Source of the DNA: Calonectria ilicicola
Lineage: Eukaryota; Ascomycota; Sordariomycetes; Hypocreales; Nectriaceae
NCBI GenBank assembly: GCA_020809705.1
Contig: CP085833.1
Coordinates: 4,278,001-4,342,000, forward strand
Direction: 5' to 3'
Length of the DNA: 64,000 nt
Shown here: piece after piece, positions 46,774 through 57,597 of the stretch
How positions within the stretch are numbered: position 1 is the first letter of the stretch
Layout: each line of letters starts with the position of its first letter
Made by a program: the position numbers and the translations under genes
The notes under the pieces: generated by a model
What the model was told of the DNA's origin: nothing
The model's input: only the letters and a program-made list of their open reading frames with translations
Database searches by the model: none

Positions 46774-48375
46774 ATGGTGGAACATGATTGGGACCCTTGC
46801 CTCCAGACGCTTGAGGGTCATGATGGCAAGGTGAACTGTGTTGCCTTCTCTAGCGATGGCACTCTCATAGCTTCGGGATCAGATGATAGAACGATTGAGG
46901 TTTGGAAAACAACAACAGGGGAACTTCAGTACACGCTGGAAGATCATAAAGGCAATGTCCTATGTGTTGTATTCTCGGGTGATGGTAAGCTGATTGCATC
47001 GGGGTCAGACGATGGGACATTGAAGATTTGGGACACGATGACAGGGCAACTTCAGCGAACGCTTGGGGATCACGATAAGGAGAGCCGGCCCCAGTCTGTC
47101 GTGTTCTCGAGCGATGACAATTTGGTCGCATCGGTATTAGACAAACACACAATCAAGGTTTGGAATACAAAAACATGGGAGCCCCACAGCTACAGCATTG
47201 AGGGTCATGTTGGCGACATTCATTGTGTTGCATCCTCAAGTGACAAACTGCTGTTTGTATCGGTGTCAGACGACAGAAAAATCACGGTTCGGGACGTAGC
47301 AACAAAGAAGATCTGCTACACGCTCGAGCGCTACCAAGACGGAGACCAGATCGAGATCAAAGATGTTGCATTTTCGAGCGATGGGAAGCGGATTGCGGTG
47401 GTGGATTTCTATGCTAAGACAATTAAGGTTTGGGAGACGGGAAGTGGGGCACTCCAGCAGACCATCGATTGCGACCGTTCTCCCTACTCGACCGCGTTTT
47501 TGGGTCATGGCAATTTGATTGCCTCAGGATTCTGGAACGGCAGACTGGTCATTTGGGACGCCACCAACGGAGCAGTCCATCAAACCTTTAGAGGCCATGC
47601 TGACACCATCTGCTCAATTTCCTTTTCACCCAAGTTCAACCTGATAGCTTCAGCATCACAGGATCAAACAATCAAGCTTTGGGATATTACAAAAGAGACC
47701 ATGCAGCAGACCCCAGAGTGGCATACCAACACAGTCACTTCAATTGCCTTTTCTGCCAATGGCCAACTCATGGCATCAGGATCATATGACCGAACAGTCA
47801 AGATTTGGGATGCAATGGAAGGAAAATTACAACACACACTGGAAGGGCATACCGACTATGTTACATCAGTTGCTTACTCAGCTGATTCCAAGTTACTAGC
47901 ATCAGCATCATGGGATAAAACAGTCAAGATTTGGGATGTAATGGAAGGAACTCTTTGCCAAACCGTTGACATCAAAACTATATCACAAAGCATATCATTT
48001 TCTCCTGCAGGCTCACATCTACTAGTAGAAGCAGGTGCTTTACAGATAGATATTGATATTGGTTCCTGCGGCAACCAGGCCCAAACCCAAATTTCGACCG
48101 ACAATATTTCCTTGTCGACAGCCACTCCGCCTTGGACTGATGACGAAACTCGGCCACAAACTAGGACGGAAATATTAAAATCCCACTACCTGAGTTTGGA
48201 TGAATCTTGTTCTTGGATTCAACAAGGAGGGCAAAATTTACTTTGGATGCCTCCTGAGTATAGACCTTCGAACGGCGACTGGAGAGTGCACCCCTCCAAA
48301 AAAAGAATTGGCATTAGAGCCAATTCAGGAAGAGTAATTATTATCGGGCTTAAAGATGATATAGTCAAAAAATAG
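46774..48375 (+). CDS. WD40-repeat part of the NLR (533 aa frame)
   Basis: Open from the TAG at 46758 with ATG 46774. About nine WD40 blades are visible, starting CLQTLEGHDGKV and including IASGSDDRTIEVW, IASGSDDGTLKIW and ASASWDKTVKIW. The C-terminal tail (WIQQGGQNLLWMPPEYRP ... SGRVIIIGL) is the usual cap after WD40 arrays in fungal NLRs. Blades differ clearly from each other, unlike the near-identical, high-turnover repeats of HET-E/HNWD alleles. It could be translated separately only if transcribed with its own start. More likely it is the sensor half of the upstream NACHT gene cut off by a nonsense change. Confidence 0.8.
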   Translation: MVEHDWDPCLQTLEGHDGKVNCVAFSSDGTLIASGSDDRTIEVWKTTTGELQYTLEDHKGNVLCVVFSGDGKLIASGSDDGTLKIWDTMTGQLQRTLGDHDKESRPQSVVFSSDDNLVASVLDKHTIKVWNTKTWEPHSYSIEGHVGDIHCVASSSDKLLFVSVSDDRKITVRDVATKKICYTLERYQDGDQIEIKDVAFSSDGKRIAVVDFYAKTIKVWETGSGALQQTIDCDRSPYSTAFLGHGNLIASGFWNGRLVIWDATNGAVHQTFRGHADTICSISFSPKFNLIASASQDQTIKLWDITKETMQQTPEWHTNTVTSIAFSANGQLMASGSYDRTVKIWDAMEGKLQHTLEGHTDYVTSVAYSADSKLLASASWDKTVKIWDVMEGTLCQTVDIKTISQSISFSPAGSHLLVEAGALQIDIDIGSCGNQAQTQISTDNISLSTATPPWTDDETRPQTRTEILKSHYLSLDESCSWIQQGGQNLLWMPPEYRPSNGDWRVHPSKKRIGIRANSGRVIIIGLKDDIVKK

Positions 48376-49921
48376 TCATTTTTGAAACCATCATAATCAT
48401 ACAAATCCCTCTTAACGATCTAGATTTGGGAAAGATATTTGGATTTGTCAGATTATAGAGCTCCTAGAATAAATTAAGTTTGGCCTTTCGATAAATTTAC
48501 TCCTTGCAACGCACAAAGTTTACTGTCAGACTATATATACTCAGTTCACAAGTTTATTGTATCTTGGTCGGGTAAATCATGGTCAAACTTAGTTGTATCT
48601 GCCACCGTTGTGGCTTTGGAGCTCCCTCTTGGTAGAGCACACGATTTACCAAAATAAAACTCAGTTCACCTTGACATGCAACGGGCGAGCAGACGCAGAC
48701 CGATAAAACGACGAACAAAAAATGGTCTACTTGCTGCCTTTGGCGTAATTTTGTGTCTCTGCCTCACAGCGGGTTTTGTTTCCAGCCCTGCATCGAACAT
48801 TGTATTCGAAGTAATTACCCGCTGAAAGTCGAAAATTGGTGTCATCACCCCTTTGTGGAGAAGATGTAGAAATGTGGTGGCAACTGACGGACTCACGATG
48901 GTATCAAGAAACTGTTCCCTGCGGCAAGCATTTACTTAGTGAACATTCTACTAGAATACGGGAAAGCTAATTTTGGTGATCTTTCCGATATTCCGCATTC
49001 CACTAGGTCTTCTATTCGCAGTACACTTCGTCCAAAGTCTCGGACTACGACGCCGTCGTTTCATTTAGAGAAACTAGATGCGGACCCGCACTCGTCAACC
49101 CCCCGAGCTGTCTCTCCGATGTACTGCAACGGTTCTATGATAGGTTTCAAGTTGAAAAGTTTATCTGCAAAGCCAATCATTCAAAGAATATTTTCGATTA
49201 ATGGAAAGAAGGGTGAATGAGACCATTGTTGAGATGTCCGACAATGTGGGAATTTGGTTCAATATTCGATTTTCCAGTGTTAATTGTTTATTTCAGCGCG
49301 CTCTAAATTAATTTATAACACCTCTCTCTCCAGCCCACTAGAGATCAGTTGCATATATCTTAGACACTCGCTCTATCATTAAAACCGCTACCACAAGAAC
49401 TTCGCTGCCGGGCCTCAAATTATGTACATAGCCTCAAGAAGGTTTAATCTTTCATTTGACCTCAATTTTGGAGCACTGAGAAACCTCACAAGTAATACCT
49501 CTATCCGAAAAATCTATTCAATTATTGTAGACTCTAGGAGTCCCTTTTTGATCCTGGGAATTTCCAGCTGATTAAGCTGTCTATAGATGCGTCATGCATA
49601 AGGCGGGGGCCATCTGTTGCAACAGACAGCCTAAGTAGTAATTTTGGAATCAACCACCCACTTTGTACCAGAAACGCTCAGTAAAATCAGGATTCAGCTG
49701 ATAATTCTGCATAGACGTCGTATATCAATCGGGGATGAAGTCTGTTGCCTGAGAAAAGCCAAGAACGCCATCTGAAGACATAGCTTAAATTCTTCTAGTG
49801 GCTTTTCATCAATATCTCACACGTGGATCCCAGTTATGGCATCAGAGTAGCCTTCTATATTGATAAGGACCTCGATAACTACTCTATTTGTAACTCAGAA
49901 TGGTCACAGCGATAATTATGC
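48376..49921. other. Intergenic region with short mobile element
   Basis: Contains copy B of the dispersed element. Frames at 48666-48896 (minus) and 48939-49220 (plus) have no recognisable domain. The remainder to the ABC transporter stop is AT-rich with nothing supported. Confidence 0.45.
48550..48658 (+). mobile_element. Short dispersed element, copy B (SINE-like)
   Basis: 109 bp flanked exactly by the 11-bp direct repeat ACTCAGTTCAC (48539-48549 and 48659-48669). Homology to copy A (5207-5313) begins at the first base after the left repeat and ends about two bases short of the right one. The right end is A-rich (CCAAAATAAA). Together these suggest a small non-autonomous element with a target-site duplication. 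A tRNA D-arm-like word (TTGGTAGAGCACACGA, 48629-48644) is present but no full tRNA fold. Confidence 0.65.
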
Positions 49922-52900
49922 TTATGTGATCGCGTTACCAACGCTTGTGTATAGTTGATGGAACGCTGACATGGGAGTGGCGAGTAGTTTCTGTGGGTTT
50001 CCAGATTCGATGATTTTCCCCTTGTCAATCAGCACGATTCGATCAAAGTCTAGCACCGTATGCAACTTGTGTGCGATGGCTATCAAGGTGCGCCCCTCAA
50101 ATTCCTTTCGTAGAACGCGTTGCATAAGCTCATCTGTTTCCGAATCCACCCTAATATGTGTTAGAAATCGCTTGGTTTCCATGAATTAAAATGATGAGTA
50201 ATGCCAAATACATACCTGCTAGTTGCTTCGTCGACGATGACAACGTTTCCTGGACGTGCGATTGCGCGAGCTAGGCAAAAAAGTTGTCGTTGACCATGTG
50301 ACAGAGAGTCTTCGCTAAATGGCGCGTTGAGTCCGCCGCGGCCTTCTAGCATATCCCAGAGTTCAACGGCACGCAGTGTATCCCTGATTCGCTCGTCTGT
50401 CGAAATACGCAACGGGTCAAGATTCTCACGCACACTTCCGTGTAGGAAAAAGGGTTCTTGAGGTAGTGCGTTGAGACGTTTGCGTAATTCTTCGCGAGGC
50501 ACCCTGCTAATGTCGTAACCATCTATGGTGATGCTACCTTTGTTGATCTCAAGCATGCGAAGAATTGTCAACATTAATGATGATTTGCCACTTGAAGGCA
50601 GTTCAGTTAGTAACGAAAACATAAATATTTGCATGTCGTAAATTACCTTCCTGTTCGACCACAAATAGCTACCTTTTCTCCTGGCCGAATGGTTAAATCG
50701 ATTCCGTCTAATGCTGGCTTCACAGATGTTTCGTAAGAGGCGGAAACATTTTCGAAGATGAGAGAGCCGGCTGACGGCCAATTGTCGGGTAAGTCATCCA
50801 CTTCCTCATCTGAACTCTCTGGTTTTGTATCCTCAGCAAAGACTTTGATACGAGAAATTGCCCCGAGGGCCATCTCTATCTCTGTCCATTGCGTGATGAA
50901 GCCCTGGAGAGAGCCGCTAAAGCTGATGACATTGAAGAGAGCCACGCCGAGGAACCCCGTTGATCCGTTGTGTACCAACAATGCGACCGCAACTAGCATC
51001 ACAGCGATGGAACCTGTCAACAGATCGAGCACTACAGCCAGCCATCTCTGTATACACCGGAGTAGATAGTATGGCTTTTGCGATACATTAAGCACACGGC
51101 AGCTTCGTTCCATGTATTCTGTGGACCATCCATACGCACGAATGCAAGTTACGCCCCCCAATGTCTCAATGAATTGAGAAAACAGAGGCGTTTTAGCTTC
51201 AATATCAATCAATCGAAGCTGCCGTGAAGTGCGCAAATAAAACATTTGAATGAGGAAGAGGAGGATGGCACAGAAAGGGATGGCGACAGCAATGTAGCCT
51301 GAGCCTGTGAATACTAGCACTGACGAGATGATGAGGCCGAGAAAAGCTATAACAGCATGGTCGAGAGATTGTGGAAGGTCACTGTCGATTAGTTGCAAGT
51401 CCTGGCTGAACCTATTTGTGGTTCGTCCAGCTTCGGTTCCTGTTAAGAAAGCCGTCGTCGCGCTAGCGAGCGATGGCAGTTAGCGGCAAAGTTTTGGCAT
51501 TCAAAAGACTTATTTGTTTACCGGATGGTTGTGTCCAAAAGAAGCTGATGAAATTTTCGGGATGTCTTGGGAACCAGCATCATTCGGAATGCCCTGGGAA
51601 ATAGTCAGTCTAGCCCCCCATGTTCACCGTGTTCTAACCACGTACCAGTCAGATGCCATACAGGTGACAACCGCCAAAGCTGCTAGAGATATATAAACGC
51701 CTACCCAGTATCCAATTCTCTCGTTCGGGTGATATTCATTGGCATCGGTCCACCATTGCACCCAGATGGCTAGAGAGAAAAACCAAGTTAGTAGATTGAC
51801 CAGAGGGTTTCTTACCAGGAAAGATAGAAAGGAAAGGAAAAAAGGAAGTGCACCTACCTGGAAAATTAAAACAAATCATATAGACTATACAGATTATAAA
51901 GTAAATAGAAAATGTCCATATACCGGCAGCTTTGATGTAGTAGAGGTAAACCTGAAAGTCGCTCATCTTACGGCTGGGGTCCAGCTCTTCTTCCTTGTTG
52001 GGAAGACCAAGTTCTTGGAGGGTTTCACTCGACAGCTCCAATTTTGGTCGTGCTGTTTCAACTTTAGGCAGGCTCGCTAGGCTCTGTACGTAGCCGCCAG
52101 TCGCAGAAACTTCTTCGAGAGTACCTTGCATCGCAATACTCCCTTCCTTGTCTAGGACTACAATGTGATCAGCATAACGCAGATGGCCAGCTATAACTTG
52201 ATCAGTAACATTAACCTTGCTTCAAAAACACAAAGAATCACGGTACCTGAATTGGTGGCAAGCACGACAGTTGACTGTCCTTGTTTCACAAGCCCGTTTG
52301 CACCGAAAACATCCTCCAGGATGCTGGCCTCCGTCTTGCGATCAAGTCCTGTAAGAGAGTCGTCCAAGATGATAAGCGGGTTCCTGGAGTATAAGGCACG
52401 AGCCAATGACTGCTCAATATTAGCGCTAGCTTTTAAGCTTGAGCAAGTTACTTACTACACGCATTTGCTGCCCACCACTAAGACGTGAACCAAATGTACC
52501 AGTCTCAGTCTGGTCCCCATCAGGCAAGTCTTCAAAGTCAGTGACTAGCGCACACGCGCGAACAACCATGTTATACCACGTCATATCACACGTCGACATT
52601 CCCAAAATGTTGCTTTTCACTGTACCCCAAGTGATCCAGGGCGACTGCGGGGCGAATGCACATTTCCAATTGTTAGAGATGATGGAGCCCGAAACATTGG
52701 GCATTTCGCCGAGGAGTAGTCGGATCAATGCCGATTTACCAGAGCCAACAGGCCCGACAATCATGGTTGTCTTTCCGCGAGGAATTTGAAGGTTAATGTT
52801 CTGGATGACCATTTCCTCGGCAGAGTAACCTGCTGCGCCATCTTTGATACTAATAGCAGTCTCTGATAGATTGATAAGCTTCAGAACAGGGTCATTGTTA

Positions 52901-55065
52901 GTAAAAAAAAAACGTCTTTGTCACATAACAAAAGGTTGACCTTACAGACTGCTCAAAAGGGTCCGAAATTATCCTAAAATCCTCTCTCTCGGCAGATAAG
53001 ATGTATTCCTGCACACGACGAAAGGAATTACTAATGGTTTGAAAATCCTCGAAGCCATGTAGCATATCCATGACAGGTCGGTCCTGTAACTGGAAGAGAC
53101 TCAAGGCTGCAAAAGCAACACCTTCTGTCAAGGTCTTGTTGTTGGCCTTTGCCAAGATGATAAAGCAACCAAGACCCAAGGCGGGAGCAAAAGTAAATGT
53201 GCAGTTCGCTTTTGACGGTCGTGTCAGTTACAACAGGCCTAAGCAAAATTGGAGGGAAATAAGAGGGGGGTATGAAGCTTACCGACTCCGGTCTCCAACA
53301 CGGAATAGAGACGGAAACGACGAGAGGCTCGAACCTCCTTGGCCCTAAGAGTTGAAACTATTGTGTGCATAGTGTCCGACAAACCAGACATTCTAACAGC
53401 CTTCATTACTCCTAGCATTTTGGAAGTCACAGCGAGGCGTTTCTCAATGGCCTCAAGCCATGGCCCTTGGGCGTTTCCGGCTATTGAAGCAACAGGAATA
53501 CCAGCTCCAAGACATACTGTCAATTTTGGTTAGCGTGATACATACTCAGAAGGCTGACCCCAGAAATAAAGTAATACGTACAAACAATAAAAGCTGTGGG
53601 CGCAACAACGGCGGCGCCAAGAAGCCTATATAGAAACCAAAGGGACAAGGTAATTTCCACCAAACTTGCATAAGAATCATGCAAGATGTTCATACAAAAG
53701 CCAATGCGGTCAATATCAGCGCTCATTAGTGTGATGGCTTCGGCATCGTTGACAGCAGCGGCATTGAGGCGAAGGGTCTTGTCAAAAATGAGGGTGATCA
53801 GGCTACCTCTGAACATTGTCAAGACACGATACGTCATCTGCTCGTACCAAGACAGCGACAACTAAATAGAACAAGATCAGAAGATGAACAGCTGCGCGAA
53901 AGACAACAATCATACCGTTTTACCAATGTGAACAAGGGCATATGCTGCAATTAGGCCGTAAGCGTAGTTTCTTGTATTGGGATGTTCTGGTTCCTTGGTG
54001 AAATCAAGTACTCGCTCGACGAGAAACGGTTCGGAGAAGATAAACCCGATTAATGCAAGGCGTGGCAAGGTACCAGCCAAAAGGTCCCACTTGTAATGCT
54101 GTACAAAGGTCCAAAGTAAAGCATTTTTGTTTTCTTTGTTGGCTGGAAGGTATTCATATTAGAAAAGCGAAACTTGATCCCGAAATGGCTGGAGAAAATA
54201 ATTACCTTTCGCCCATCTATCTTGCAGCTTGATTGGCTTGGAAGCGGTGAGAATATCCCCATCGAGTCCCGTCAGATCATCCACCGTCAAAGTAGTTTTA
54301 TACCCTTTGAGAAATAATGGGTTTAACCAGACGAATAGAAGTCTATTGTAGAAAGAGGCCACGGCTTCTGATGATGCATCTTTCCATTGCTGCATGAACA
54401 GGTTGCGCTTTTGGGTTGTTTCTAGGCCTAGTAGTACTAATTTAACAAAGAATGCTGCGAGGTAGACAGGAGCCACTGCATGATAGCCGGGAATGAAGAA
54501 GACGGTACGTGCCGATGCCAAATCCAACAGGCTAGATAAGCCTAGATAGAGACCGAGGATAGTGGATGGCCGAATTGATCGCTCGTGCTCAAGGCATGAA
54601 ACATAGAGGAGCCAGAAGAAACCGGCAATGGTGATGGCCGTCGCTGGTATGGTAAGTTTGGTAGTGGGAGTATTTGGATCGACCCATAGAGCAAGCAAGA
54701 CAATTTGCAACACTATGTATATCCCAAACGCGGCCTAATTGATACGGTGTGAGTTTTTAGTTTGGTGAGTGGATTTGGATGAGAAATACAATTTTCAGAA
54801 TAAAAAGTGATGATTTGTTCACTTTGCGACACTCTTGACGAAGAATGAGGGCTCGAGGAACAGAAATTAGGACTGGAGGATGTTTAGCACAGAGAATGTA
54901 CGGGTGGAGCAGATGGCTATCTTTTATACCTGTGAGGAGAAGGGGTAAAAGTCTGAGAATGCTCTCTTCGAACAGGAGCGTGAAGTCGAAGCCATTTAGA
55001 CAAGATGATGCCACGACGGGGCCAAACACATCGTGAACATCAATTGAGCACGAGTCTTTGGCCAT
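49922..55065 (-). CDS. ABC transporter, ABCC (MRP-like) full-length
   Basis: About 15 exons, all in phase, encode roughly 1,440 aa. Order: TMD0 (start MAKDSC; FGPVVASSCLNGFDFTLLFE), TMD1, NBD1, TMD2, NBD2. NBD1 has Walker A GPVGSGKS, signature LSGGQQMRV and Walker B LIILDDS. NBD2 has Walker A GRTGSGKSS restored by a GTAATT...TTCAAG intron, signature LSHGQRQ and Walker B VVIVDEATSR. The LSHGQ form and TMD0 place it in the MRP-like ABCC class, which exports conjugates, drugs or secondary metabolites at the plasma membrane or vacuole. The neighbouring FAD monooxygenase and Zn2Cys6 regulator suggest a role with a metabolite or detoxification cluster. Substrate unknown. Confidence 0.92.
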
Positions 55066-55790
55066 GCTGGGTGATGCGTGGTGGTGAAGCGCGATTTGCG
55101 CCATGGGAAAGGTGTGCGGCGAAGGTTTAGAGAGCACTTTCAACTGGGCTGCATGCGGGGCGTTCAGCCCTGTATTAAATTTAGCTATTGTCTTGGCTGC
55201 TACGAATTCGAATACCTTGGCGCTAATGTTCGATGATGAAATCTACGCTACAGCCCCAATAAAATGCTTCAGGGATTGGAGCTAATGCGTTGGTGGCGAG
55301 TACTGTGCAGCGACGGTGTACAGCGATGGAGTACAGGGGGTCCCAATTTGGCGCCATGTCCCGCGCATGTGCAGTAGCTCTACAAGCCCCCATGTATTCA
55401 TAATTCCTAACAGCCATCTATCCACGAGAATCGTAGTTTAGATTGATGGTAAAGGAAGATACATCCCAAACGGCCCTCGAACATGACAAAGGAATACTGC
55501 TAATTAAATCGATATCAAAACTAGATTTACGCGAAAATCAAAACTTTGCACATCAAAGCTTTAGCACCAGGTTACAGGGGCGCAGCTGCAATACAGTCAG
55601 CAGCCAGCCCTGCCAGTGCATGATGGCCAGTGACTCAGGCCGCAGGCCTTGAAATCCACTGAGTCACTGTCGAATCATTATGATGCTCGCTATTAAATCC
55701 CAGAGAGGAAAAGCGATGCGTAAAAAAAAATAGGATGAAAAAAATCTATCTTGCAGGCATCCATTCTCTATCCCTATTCACCCTTCTAGT
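55066..55790. other. Intergenic region
   Basis: Promoter of the ABC transporter and 3' flank of the monooxygenase gene. No clear CGGCCGTA-type site here. No gene. Confidence 0.4.
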
Positions 55791-57062
55791 CTACATCTCC
55801 TTTAGTCCCTCATAATCTGGCAAATCCCAATCCTTCACATCTTCTTTCAGAAACCACTCCCCAAGAATGTTCAATTTCAAAAAGGAGGCAATTCCCAAAA
55901 TGCAATTCAGAATGAAAACCCCAAACGCACTCGATGGCATCATGCTGCTCCACGGGTTTGACTCACCCGATAGCCCTTCCTGGACCTGTTTCATGAAGGG
56001 CTGGAACTTTCTTTCATAAGCCTTTAGTGCGGCTGCAAGGCCACTATTATCGAGATCTTTTTCGGAATTTTGACAGTGATTTGCAATCTCCCCCGCTAGA
56101 ATATATGCGCCCACAATAGCAGAAGTGGTACCCATTCCTGTCGTAGCTGATGGACAAGCAGCAGCGTCCCCAACCAACGTCACACGGCCACGGGACCAAG
56201 AGTCCAATTTAACGAAGCCCATGTGTTCGCAGTAAAAGTTGTCAGAGTCTTCCATGCCTTTCAAGATCTCTTCCGTTTTCCATCCTGCGCTTTGGAAAAC
56301 CTTCTTGATTGCTTCTTTTTGACTTTCAACGTCCCTCCGAAGCTCGATCTCAAGTTCCTCCGAATCAGTTTTGAACGAGAGATAGGCTTGAATTTCATGT
56401 GCATTGTGCCTGCGCACCATTATACCCCGGTTTCCAGGCGCGGTGTATGTTGTCGCAATGTACTGGTCGGTATCCTGCATTGGCTTCGGCATCGTAAAAT
56501 ATCCTGTGTAGAGACCACGGAGGGGATTAAATCCATCGGCCGTTTCAGATCCCAGCATCGTCTTGCGGGTGCGCGATCCCTGACCATCAGCACCAACCAA
56601 AAGATCAAATTGTTCAATTTTGTCATCTGAAAACCGAACCACAACAGAATTCCCCTCTTCTTCAAATTTCTGAATCGAAATCCCAAAAACGTACTTCACA
56701 CGATCCTTGGAAGCATCATACAGAAGTTGACAAAAGTCCCCACGCATAATCTCAAACTCGCTGGTGAAGCTTTGCAGTCCTTTGTCAGACTTGTTGGCGG
56801 GAAAATAGGCCCATCGCTTCCCTGAGCTTCCCACTACCTCAAAACCTTGTTCAGGAGCCTGCAGGGACCGAAAGGCCTGCTCTAGACCCATGCGTCGCAG
56901 GACTCCGATTCCGTGTCCTCGCAGATCGAGCTGCAGTCCATTTGTTCTCAACTTGGGAAATCGCTCGATAACAGTGACATTATGACCCAATTTGGAAAGC
57001 CAGAAAGCAAGAGAGTTTCCAGCTATGCCAGCACCACTAATGAGCACTTTCATTGGGGACAT
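55791..57062 (-). CDS. FAD-dependent monooxygenase (PHBH/TetX-like)
   Basis: An intronless 423-aa protein. FAD/NAD(P)-binding motifs of group A flavin monooxygenases are present: GxGxxG (G10-A-G-I-A-G), the arginine region LQLDLRGHGIGVLRRMG, the DG motif LLVGADGQGSRTR and the GD motif RVTLVGDAAACPS. The C-terminus has a hydrophobic stretch (FGVFILNCILGIASFLKL) that may be a membrane anchor. Members hydroxylate aromatic or polyketide-type substrates using NAD(P)H and O2; resemblance to tetracycline-oxidising enzymes does not fix the substrate. A site nearly identical to the CGGCCGTAAGG motif of the adjacent regulator lies about 205-215 bp upstream. Confidence 0.9.
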   Translation of the reverse strand: MSPMKVLISGAGIAGNSLAFWLSKLGHNVTVIERFPKLRTNGLQLDLRGHGIGVLRRMGLEQAFRSLQAPEQGFEVVGSSGKRWAYFPANKSDKGLQSFTSEFEIMRGDFCQLLYDASKDRVKYVFGISIQKFEEEGNSVVVRFSDDKIEQFDLLVGADGQGSRTRKTMLGSETADGFNPLRGLYTGYFTMPKPMQDTDQYIATTYTAPGNRGIMVRRHNAHEIQAYLSFKTDSEELEIELRRDVESQKEAIKKVFQSAGWKTEEILKGMEDSDNFYCEHMGFVKLDSWSRGRVTLVGDAAACPSATTGMGTTSAIVGAYILAGEIANHCQNSEKDLDNSGLAAALKAYERKFQPFMKQVQEGLSGESNPWSSMMPSSAFGVFILNCILGIASFLKLNILGEWFLKEDVKDWDLPDYEGLKEM

Positions 57063-57266
57063 GTTGCCTGGGTGCGATTGGTGAGAGGTAAAAGAACGAA
57101 TGTTTGAGACTGAGGTGTTTGCTTGAGAGGATGCCCAGGCGAATTTCAGGAAGAAGCCAGTTTGATATCACAATGGATAGAATAAATGAAAAAATGAACG
57201 CTTCTTGGATATAAATATTTCCCATTGTTAGAGACGGTCTCGGCATTTTGGCAATCTAGCTTGAGT

Positions 57267-57287
57267 CCCTTACGTCCGCCTCGGCCG
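57267..57287 (-). promoter_or_regulatory. Candidate Zn2Cys6 binding sites upstream of monooxygenase
   Basis: CGGACGTAAGGG (57267-57278) differs by one base from the CGGCCGTAAGGG at 59972-59983. An adjacent CGGCCG palindrome lies at 57282-57287. The sites sit 205-225 bp before ATG 57062. Confidence 0.5.
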
Positions 57288-57597
57288 ACAGAAATTAGGA
57301 GACCACCAGTCACGGACGCTTAACGCCACCAGCGACTAGTTATAGCACCATACATCCGAGAGTAGAATTATCATGGGACAATTTTATCTGAACATTAAAC
57401 TTGAGCGTACCATCGCTGTCCACCAATTTAACAGTCATGAGTCAACCGGATAAGTGGAGCTTCAAATGTTCATCTTGGACACAGAAAAAGAACAAAGGCC
57501 AAATCTCGACGTTAAGGGTCTCATTTCAAATAGAGAATAAGTATTTAAGATATACTAAACCTCTTATGAAACTAACGCGCGCGTATACATTAGCGAC
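57288..57597. other. Intergenic region
   Basis: 3' flank of the regulator gene and distal promoter of the monooxygenase. No further feature. Confidence 0.4.

Noticed and set aside
48621..48656. tRNA gene in the dispersed element
   Set aside because: Only a D-arm-like word is present; no acceptor stem, anticodon or T-arm can be folded.
50640..50740. Apparent break of Walker A in NBD2 of the ABC transporter
   Set aside because: A GTAATT...TTCAAG intron with a branch site restores GRTGSGKSS, so the gene is intact.
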